Source: Candidatus Fermentithermobacillaceae bacterium
Lineage (GTDB): Bacteria; Bacillota; Sulfobacillia; Fermentithermobacillales; Fermentithermobacillaceae
NCBI GenBank assembly: GCA_012842105.1
Contig: DUTL01000180.1
Coordinates: forward strand, 1-28,207
Direction: 5' to 3'
Length of the DNA stretch: 28,207 nucleotides
Part shown: positions 23,479 to 28,207 of the stretch, one piece after another
How the letters are laid out: the number at the start of each line of letters is the position of its first letter
How positions within the stretch are numbered: the stretch's first letter is position 1
Notes under the pieces: model-generated
Told to the model about the DNA's origin: nothing
Seen by the model: only the letters and a program-made list of their open reading frames with translations
The model's database searches: none
Position numbers and translations under genes: made by a program

Positions 23479-23775
23479 TTGGCGGTAAAGATCAGACTCA
23501 AGAGAATGGGAGCCAAGAAGAATCCTTTTTACAGGATAGTGGTTGCCGATTCAAGGACTCAGCGTGACGGAAGGCCCATTGAGGAAATTGGATACTACGA
23601 TCCAACCACTGAACCGGCAACCTTCAAGGTTCACGAGGAGAAGGCTATGTCATGGTTAGAGAGGGGCGCAACCCCTACACCGACGGCCAAAACCATTCTC
23701 AGGCGGGCCGGAGTTATTGAAAAATGGCAGTCGGCTCGGGGCGGTCAAGATAAGGGCAGTCAGGGGAATAACTAG
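23479..23775 (+). CDS. rpsP: 30S ribosomal protein S16
   Basis: S16 is a small-subunit assembly protein. From TTG at 23479 it has 98 residues, starting AVKIRLKRMGAKKNPFYRIVVAD and containing EEIGYYDPTTEP and WLERGATPTPTAKTILRRAGV, all family blocks. AAAGGAG lies ten bases upstream. An in-frame ATG at 23446 would add eleven residues with no family match. Head of the rpsP-khpA-ylqD-trmD-rplS group. Confidence 0.96.
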   Translation: MAVKIRLKRMGAKKNPFYRIVVADSRTQRDGRPIEEIGYYDPTTEPATFKVHEEKAMSWLERGATPTPTAKTILRRAGVIEKWQSARGGQDKGSQGNN

Positions 23776-23792
23776 TTTCGAGGAGGGCGCGT

Positions 23793-24026
23793 ATGTTAAG
23801 AGAACTTGTTACGTTTATCGCTAAATCCATTGTAGATTACCCTGATCAAGTTGAAGTGAATGAGGTGGAAGGCGAGAGGGCAGTGGTTTTTGAGTTAAGG
23901 GTTGCTCCTGAGGACATGGGAAAAGTAATTGGCAAAAAGGGCCGCGTTATCCATGCAGTAAGGGCCTTGGTTCAAGCAGCTGCGGCCAAGGAAGGAAAGC
24001 GGGCCACAGTTGAGATTCTCGAGTAA
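23793..24026 (+). CDS. khpA: KH-domain RNA-binding protein KhpA (YlqC)
   Basis: KhpA works with KhpB in RNA binding and influences cell elongation and division in Gram-positive bacteria. The 77 residues form one KH domain, with the GxxG loop in MGKVIGKKGRVIHAVRALV (about 42-60). GAGGAGGG is upstream of the ATG. Position between rpsP and ylqD matches B. subtilis ylqC. Confidence 0.94.
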   Translation: MLRELVTFIAKSIVDYPDQVEVNEVEGERAVVFELRVAPEDMGKVIGKKGRVIHAVRALVQAAAAKEGKRATVEILE

Positions 24027-24070
24027 TCAGTCTCATGTTTATGCTCTAAGGTTGCAAGGCGGTGTAAGGT

Positions 24071-24526
24071 TTGTTGATTTCCAGAAATATTACAATCAAA
24101 TCTCGTGTTACTCAGGCCCTACGTGCTCAACTTGGAGCGCAGGCGCAGAAAACCATTAAGGAATTGGATCGACAGATTGCGCAAGTTGAAGAGTTGCTGC
24201 AAAGAGAGGGCGCTTCAGGCGATTACTTGCCCGGGTTGAAGAAAGAGAAACACGAGATTCTGGAGCGCAAACAAGAGATGTTGGGGAACCTCCGTGATAT
24301 TGCCAGGCTCAAGGATGGGCAAGAGATCATCAGCGGGCAAGTTCAAGGGTTTTGCAACTTGCGCGTAGGTGATCTGTGGCCCGGGGTTTTGGACTGCGAA
24401 ATAGTTGTAGAAGACGGCAGGGTTTTGGCGATCAGGGAAGGCTCAAATGTTACAGTGTCTGTGGGCTCGCAAACCGGCTACGGGCAGGGAAACGATAAGG
24501 GGCCGCTTGAACCCGGGGAGGGTTGA
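24071..24526 (+). CDS. ylqD: YlqD family protein
   Basis: Function unknown. The 151-residue protein has an N-terminal block (LISRNITIKSRVTQALRAQL), a central coiled coil (about 20-80, alternating Q, E, K, L) and a C-terminal beta-rich part (EIISGQVQGFCNLRVGDLW, CEIVVEDGRVLAIREG) that matches YlqD. The last 25 residues are glycine-rich. TTG at 24071 or 24074 is the start, with only a weak AAGGT upstream. In B. subtilis ylqD is followed by rimM and then trmD; here trmD begins four bases after the stop, so rimM is missing from this slot. Confidence 0.8.
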   Translation: MLISRNITIKSRVTQALRAQLGAQAQKTIKELDRQIAQVEELLQREGASGDYLPGLKKEKHEILERKQEMLGNLRDIARLKDGQEIISGQVQGFCNLRVGDLWPGVLDCEIVVEDGRVLAIREGSNVTVSVGSQTGYGQGNDKGPLEPGEG

Positions 24527-24529
24527 GAG

Positions 24530-25312
24530 TTGCAGGTCTATATACTCACGTTGTTTCCCGGTATGTTCTCGCCTGTGATGAATACAAGTATTGTCAAGCG
24601 AGCGCAAGAGCAAGGCCTTGTACGGATCCGTCCGGTTGACATCAGGGGCTTTGCGAAGGATGCCCATAAGACTGTAGATGATTACCCTTACGGCGGGGGG
24701 CCGGGGATGGTAATGAAACCTGAGCCGGTATTTGAAGCGGTTGATTGGGTTAAGCAGGATTTGGGCAGGCAACCTTTTGTGGTGCTGCTCACCCCGCAAG
24801 GGCAGAAACTGACCGCCGCCGTGGCAAAGCAATTGGCTGAAAAGCCGGATGTAGTACTGATAGCAGGGCACTATGAGGGTTTCGATGAGCGAATCCGCTG
24901 CCTGGCCCACATGGAGGTTTCGATTGGAGATTACGTTCTGACCGGCGGGGAATTAGCGGCTATGGTGGTTCTTGATGCATCAATAAGGTTTATTCCCGGA
25001 GTGCTTGGAGACCAGGATTCTGCGTTGCAGGATTCGTTTTCTGATGGACTTCTTGAGGGGCCGCAGTACACGAGGCCTGCAGAATACCGAAGGCTCAAAG
25101 TACCGGATATCCTGCTTACCGGCCGGCATGAGGATATTTACAGGTGGCGTCGTAAAGAAGCCATAAGGCGCACCTTAAGGAGACGCCCGGAATTGCTTAG
25201 AGTTGCCCGCCTTACCTTTGAGGACAGGTGTCTCTTAGAGCAAGTAATCAATGAAGAAAAGGCTGGGGAAAGTTGCAGCGAGGCTAGGGGTGATATCCGT
25301 GGACATTATTAA
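24530..25312 (+). CDS. trmD: tRNA (guanine-N1)-methyltransferase TrmD
   Basis: TrmD methylates G37 of tRNAs using S-adenosylmethionine and prevents frameshifting. The 260 residues contain the SPOUT trefoil-knot blocks: ILTLFPGMF, DYPYGGGPGMVMKPEP, LLTPQGQKL, GHYEGFDERI and IGDYVLTGGELAAMV, then YTRPAEYRRLKVPDILLTGRH in the C-terminal domain. TTG at 24530 has GGGGAGGG eight bases upstream. The 3' end overlaps rplS by 14 bases. The C-terminal tail (after VINEEKAGESC) is longer than in most homologues. Confidence 0.96.
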   Translation: MQVYILTLFPGMFSPVMNTSIVKRAQEQGLVRIRPVDIRGFAKDAHKTVDDYPYGGGPGMVMKPEPVFEAVDWVKQDLGRQPFVVLLTPQGQKLTAAVAKQLAEKPDVVLIAGHYEGFDERIRCLAHMEVSIGDYVLTGGELAAMVVLDASIRFIPGVLGDQDSALQDSFSDGLLEGPQYTRPAEYRRLKVPDILLTGRHEDIYRWRRKEAIRRTLRRRPELLRVARLTFEDRCLLEQVINEEKAGESCSEARGDIRGHY

Positions 25313-25643
25313 AGAAATTGAAGAGGCCCAGATAAGAAAAGATTTGCCGGATTTTGGGCCAGGCGATACAGTGAGAGTGTTTTTCAAAGTAGTCGAAGGC
25401 GGACGAGAACGAGTTCAACCTTTTGACGGTGTGGTCATAAGGCGTCAAAGTGGCGGCCTTCGTGAGACTTTTACAGTCCGGCGCATATCTTACGGCGTAG
25501 GCATTGAAAGAACGTTTCCGGTTCACTCACCGCGAATAGAGAGAATTCAGGTTCTCCGAAGGGGTAGGGTGAGAAGGGCCAAGCTCTTCTATTTGAGAGG
25601 GTTATCCGGAAAGTCAGCGAGGATCCGGGAAAAGAGGAAATGA
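25299..25643 (+). CDS. rplS: 50S ribosomal protein L19
   Basis: L19 sits at the interface of the ribosomal subunits. GTG at 25299 gives 114 residues starting DIIKEIEEAQIRKDLPDFGPGDTVRV, the family start, with AGGGGTGA six bases upstream. A longer in-frame ATG at 25251 would add 16 residues inside trmD with no family match. YGVGIERTFPVHSPRIERIQVLRRGRVRRAKLFYLRGLSGKSARIREK is typical. Overlaps lepB by four bases. Confidence 0.96.
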   Translation: MDIIKEIEEAQIRKDLPDFGPGDTVRVFFKVVEGGRERVQPFDGVVIRRQSGGLRETFTVRRISYGVGIERTFPVHSPRIERIQVLRRGRVRRAKLFYLRGLSGKSARIREKRK

Positions 25644-26146
25644 GGGAAACTGTCAGGGACATCCTTGAGGTAATCGTCGTTGCTTTTTTCATTGCCATGC
25701 TCATAAGGGGCTTGGTGATCGAGACGTTTATCGTACAAGGCCCGTCAATGGAGCCGACTCTCATAAACGGAGAACGGCTTCTGGTTTCGAAGCTTGCCTA
25801 CAAGTTTGGTGAGCCTGGACGTGGCGACGTGGTTGTGCTACGGTATCCGCTAGATCAGTCAAAAGACTACATTAAGAGAGTAGTGGCTGTTGAAGGCGAT
25901 ACTGTAGAGCTACGGTTGGGCCGGCTTTATGTTAACGGCATTTTGCAGCAAGAACCGTATGTACGGTTTCCGGGGCTATACAATATGGCGAGCTTGACAG
26001 TACCTGAAAACACAGTATTTGTGATGGGCGATCACAGGACTGACAGCGAGGACTCAAGGTTTTTTGGCCCTGTTGGCGTGGAGCTTTTGAAAGGAAAGGC
26101 AATCGTGATCATATGGCCTCTAAAAGCCGCAGGCGCAATAAAGTAG
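25640..26146 (+). CDS. lepB: Signal peptidase I
   Basis: LepB removes signal peptides from exported proteins at the outer face of the membrane. The 168 residues have one N-terminal anchor (about 9-29), the nucleophile S36 in GPSMEPTL, the general base K79 in YIKRVVAVEGD, and GDHRTDSEDSRFFGPV (the family has GDNR; here the N is H). ATG at 25640 overlaps the rplS stop (ATGA). This position between rplS and ylqF is common in Clostridia. Confidence 0.95.
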   Translation: MRETVRDILEVIVVAFFIAMLIRGLVIETFIVQGPSMEPTLINGERLLVSKLAYKFGEPGRGDVVVLRYPLDQSKDYIKRVVAVEGDTVELRLGRLYVNGILQQEPYVRFPGLYNMASLTVPENTVFVMGDHRTDSEDSRFFGPVGVELLKGKAIVIIWPLKAAGAIK

Positions 26147-26931
26147 GTTCCAGAGGGAAGAAACAACATCCCGGACTGCCAGGTTCCAGAACAGTGGCTA
26201 TGGTAGACATGTTCCTCTTCCTTCTGGATTCAAGAATACCCAAGACGTCGCTTCAAATTGCTGAACCCTATCTTCTGAAAAAGAACAGAGTATATGTAAT
26301 GACCAAGCCGGATCTTGCGCATCCGGAAATTACTGGTGACTGGGTACGCACGTTTAGGTCTCAAGGATGGCCCTGTTTTGCAGTGGAAAGCAATACAGGC
26401 CGTGGAATGGGCGCCCTCACCGCCTTTCTCGAGCAAAAACAGGCAGAGATAGGCTGCAAAGCCCATTCGGAAGTTCTCGTAAGGCCCTTGAGGGCAATGC
26501 TGTTTGGCTTGCCTAATGTAGGGAAGTCTTCTTTAGCAAACAGGCTTCTGGGAACCTCTAAGGCTCCTTTTGGCGCAAAACCGGGACTAACAAGGGGCAG
26601 CCACTGGCTCAGGCGTGGCTTGCTTGAAATTCTCGATACCCCCGGGGTAATTGACACCTCGCAGGCCAAAGGCGAGATCCTGTATAAACTTGCGGCCACA
26701 TGGGCGGTTCGTGACAACCAGTATGACGAGGAAGAAGTAGCTTTTTGGCTGGCAAAGCAAGTCTTTGAGAAAGCCGATCCAATTTCCCATATTACTGAAT
26801 TTGGGAGAGACATAGGCCTCATAGGGCCTGGCGGAAGAGTGGATTTCAGCCGGGCCAGCAAGACTTTCATACAGTGTTTTCGCAAGGGAAAGCTTGGCAG
26901 GGCTTCCATTGAAAAGCCGGACACTCAATGA
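26113..26931 (+). CDS. RbgA/YlqF-like circularly permuted GTPase, divergent
   Basis: RbgA assists late 50S assembly; its gene follows rplS/lepB in most Bacillota. The 272 residues show the permuted order G4-G5-G1-G3: MTKPDLAH (about 63-70), AVESNTGRG, GLPNVGKSSLANRLLG (about 132-147) and ILDTPGVIDTS. G4 reads TKPD where RbgA has NKAD. The usual WFPGHMAKA N-terminal block is not evident; it is replaced by a basic stretch (SKSRRRNKVGSRGKKQHPG). FLFLLDSRIP matches the family DARIP. ATG at 26113 lies inside lepB (34-base overlap). Position and P-loop make RbgA the likely family, but the function may differ. Confidence 0.75.
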   Translation: MASKSRRRNKVGSRGKKQHPGLPGSRTVAMVDMFLFLLDSRIPKTSLQIAEPYLLKKNRVYVMTKPDLAHPEITGDWVRTFRSQGWPCFAVESNTGRGMGALTAFLEQKQAEIGCKAHSEVLVRPLRAMLFGLPNVGKSSLANRLLGTSKAPFGAKPGLTRGSHWLRRGLLEILDTPGVIDTSQAKGEILYKLAATWAVRDNQYDEEEVAFWLAKQVFEKADPISHITEFGRDIGLIGPGGRVDFSRASKTFIQCFRKGKLGRASIEKPDTQ

Positions 26932-27130
26932 TACCGTTCACAAGCAATGCCCTAGGATCATTGTGACTGGCGCGGCAAATGAAACTCCATGGCCGGTTGG
27001 TCTGGGCTTGTTGTGGTTTTCGCCCAGCGATTTTTGAGCATACTAGAACCTGCAGGGCTGTGTTGGGAAAATCGCATGGATCCCCGGAAATCATTATTCC
27101 AGTAACTACAGAGCCTGGAGTGAGTTCTAC
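26932..27130 (+). other. Intergenic region between the RbgA-like and TPR genes
   Basis: About 199 bases where rnhB would often follow rbgA. I found no RNase HII motif in any frame, no terminator hairpin with a U-tract and no clear promoter. The distal part supplies GGAGTGA, the ribosome binding site of the TPR gene. Confidence 0.5.
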
Positions 27131-27976
27131 TTGAAGGAACCTTTAAGGCTTTCGTTTCGGCATGTGTGGAATTATGTATTGCTTCTCACAATTATATCAG
27201 GCCTTCTATTATGGCGGTCTACAGGGTTGGACGGCCGGGCGGTGTTTGGGGCTGTTGTTGCATGGATAGTGCTGGGCAGGGTGTTTATGCCCTGGATCAT
27301 CCATGAGCATATTGGGTTCTTGAACAGGTGGGTCTTCAATGATTATGAGAAGGCTCATAAGAGGTACCGGCAGGCCGTTGACAGCGGCAGGGCTACGGCT
27401 AATGCATATTGTGCCTTGGGGAGCCTGGCCTACGCTGAAGGGGACACACCGGAAGCAGTCAGGCTACTTGAAGAAGCCGTAGAAAGATTGCCTGAAGACG
27501 TGCCTGCCAGAGCGGTTTTGGCCCGGGCGCTTATCAGGGCAGGCAGGGTAGACGAAGCTTTTGAGGTAGTTCATCACTGCTTGCGTACTGCAAGTAAGAA
27601 TTCATTGGTCTACATAGTGCTCGGGGATGTGATGGCGAAAAAAAGGGATTTTGCGGCTGCGGCGTCTGCCTATCAGAAAGCCCTTATGCTGTCTCCTGAT
27701 GTGTTTGAATGCCATCTGAAACTGGGCGAAACTTACTTGCAGTTAGGCCATGACAAGGAGGCTGAGGAAGAGTTCCGTAAGGCTAGGGTTTTGTCGCCGG
27801 AGAACCCGGATGTGCTTTACTGGTGGGGTAAGATCCTGTGTGCCAAAGGTGATAGGAAAAGCGCCAGGAAGGCCTTGCAGAAGGCATTGGAGCAACGGCC
27901 GATTGGCGATCATACTTACCAGGTGCCTTACCAGGAAATCATTGCAGCCTTAAGCAGCGTAAACGATACCTTGTAG
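27131..27976 (+). CDS. Membrane-anchored tetratricopeptide-repeat protein
   Basis: The 281 residues begin with two membrane segments (about 11-33 and 37-57) and continue with four to five TPR units (about 90-260), for example YCALGSLAYAEGDTPEAVRLLEEAV, VYIVLGDVMAKKRDFAAAASAYQKAL and CHLKLGETYLQLGHDKEAEEEFRKA. TPR domains mediate protein contacts; the partner is unknown. TTG at 27131 has GGAGTGA eight bases upstream. It stands apart from the ribosomal/secretion group by 199 bases and I do not recognise a named family. Confidence 0.8.
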   Translation: MKEPLRLSFRHVWNYVLLLTIISGLLLWRSTGLDGRAVFGAVVAWIVLGRVFMPWIIHEHIGFLNRWVFNDYEKAHKRYRQAVDSGRATANAYCALGSLAYAEGDTPEAVRLLEEAVERLPEDVPARAVLARALIRAGRVDEAFEVVHHCLRTASKNSLVYIVLGDVMAKKRDFAAAASAYQKALMLSPDVFECHLKLGETYLQLGHDKEAEEEFRKARVLSPENPDVLYWWGKILCAKGDRKSARKALQKALEQRPIGDHTYQVPYQEIIAALSSVNDTL

Positions 27977-28032
27977 AAGGCCAATGCCTGTGGAAGCGTA
28001 ACCATGCAGGCTTGCGCAGTTATTGAGCAGCG

Positions 28033-28082
28033 AGAGAGAAGCACTGCCCATATTGGGAAGATGGAGCAAAGCGCTTCTCTCT
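28033..28082. terminator. Stem-loop between convergent genes at the right edge
   Basis: AGAGAGAAGC (28033-28042) pairs perfectly with GCTTCTCTCT (28073-28082). The 30-base interior contains a small CCCA/TGGG hairpin (28047-28057). It lies between the TPR gene stop and the presumed minus-strand gene end, so it may act as a bidirectional terminator, although neither strand has a clean U-tract. Confidence 0.45.
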
Positions 28083-28090
28083 TTCGCCGG

Positions 28091-28207
28091 CTAACGTGTA
28101 AGGGTAAAAATCAGGTTCCCAAGTTGTGTAGTATCGACTCTCAGGTAAATGGTGGAAGATACTTTCCGGTTGCCCGAATACCCTGCAAAAACTACAGGGT
28201 ACTCGCC
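28091..28207 (-). CDS. Possible 3' end of a minus-strand gene, unknown
   Basis: On the minus strand one frame is open from the window edge for 38 codons to a TAG at 28093-28091. The peptide (EYPVVFAGYSGNRKVSS, then YLRVDTTQLGNLIFTLTR) has a plausible beta-strand character and follows normal codon use. The frame is too short to assign to a family. A competing plus-strand ATG frame at 28149 runs to the edge with no ribosome binding site. A perfect inverted repeat, TACCCTG/CAGGGTA (28179-28201), lies inside. Confidence 0.35.
   Translation of the reverse strand, partial: GEYPVVFAGYSGNRKVSSTIYLRVDTTQLGNLIFTLTR

Noticed and set aside
27039..27045. CATACTA as a sigma-G -10 for the TPR gene
   Set aside because: The -10 fits, but no GHATR -35 lies 17-18 bases upstream (only GTTTT).
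26932..27130. Remnant of rnhB, or a 40-codon ORF from ATG 26989
   Set aside because: No RNase HII motif in any frame, no ribosome binding site for the small ORF, and the reverse-strand frame has no recognisable content.

Overview
This window is a chromosomal housekeeping region of an endospore-forming Bacillota (Firmicutes), most likely an uncultured Clostridia-like or Limnochordia-like lineage. The basis is the gene order, which follows the conserved yloV-recG ... coaD-ylbJ ... fapR-plsX-fab-acpP-rnc-smc-ftsY-ylxM-ffh-rpsP-ylqC-ylqD-trmD-rplS-ylqF block, together with sporulation genes (an alpha/beta-type SASP, the germination protease GPR, YlbJ). About thirteen genes appear to start with TTG. 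No tRNA, rRNA, CRISPR array, insertion sequence or phage gene was seen.

Layout. 1-2487: the C-terminal end of a FakA/YloV (DAK2 domain) protein and recG. 2488-4518: a sporulation pocket, with a SASP gene behind a near-perfect sigma-G promoter, converging on gpr across a strong hairpin, then a small DMT-family membrane protein. 4519-4755: a gene-free interval holding a candidate ~99-nt small RNA on the minus strand with a sigma-F/sigma-G-like promoter, a GNRA hairpin and an intrinsic terminator; by position and promoter it resembles the sporulation RNA CsfG. 4756-7956: coaD, a coiled-coil protein, ylbJ (minus) and a Lon-type YlbL-like protease that has lost its PDZ domain. 7953-8785: a consensus sigma-A promoter, yceD, rpmF and a terminator. 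8827-16403: the fatty-acid operon fapR-plsX-fabH-degV-fabD-fabG-acpP-fabF-rnc with a FapR operator at its head. 16347-16913 (minus): a LexA/S24-like regulator without the catalytic lysine, facing smc across a large dyad. 17031-23431: smc, ftsY, ylxM, ffh. 23479-26931: rpsP, khpA, ylqD, trmD, rplS, lepB and an unusual RbgA-like GTPase. 27131-27976: a membrane-anchored TPR protein. The right edge holds a stem-loop and probably the 3' end of a minus-strand gene.

How it fits together. FakA (left edge) and the DegV/FakB protein inside the fab operon would supply acyl-phosphate from exogenous fatty acids to the PlsX node, while FapR, PlsX, FabH, FabD, FabG, AcpP and FabF make acyl chains; no enoyl-ACP reductase or dehydratase is present here. 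SMC, the SRP system (FtsY, YlxM, Ffh) and the ribosome/tRNA maturation genes form the second half. The most interesting signals are the candidate forespore sRNA, the PDZ-less YlbL, the regulator-dyad-smc arrangement, an RNase III with a missing metal-ligand aspartate, an RbgA with an altered G4 motif, and the absence of rimM, rsmD, fabK and rnhB from their usual slots.
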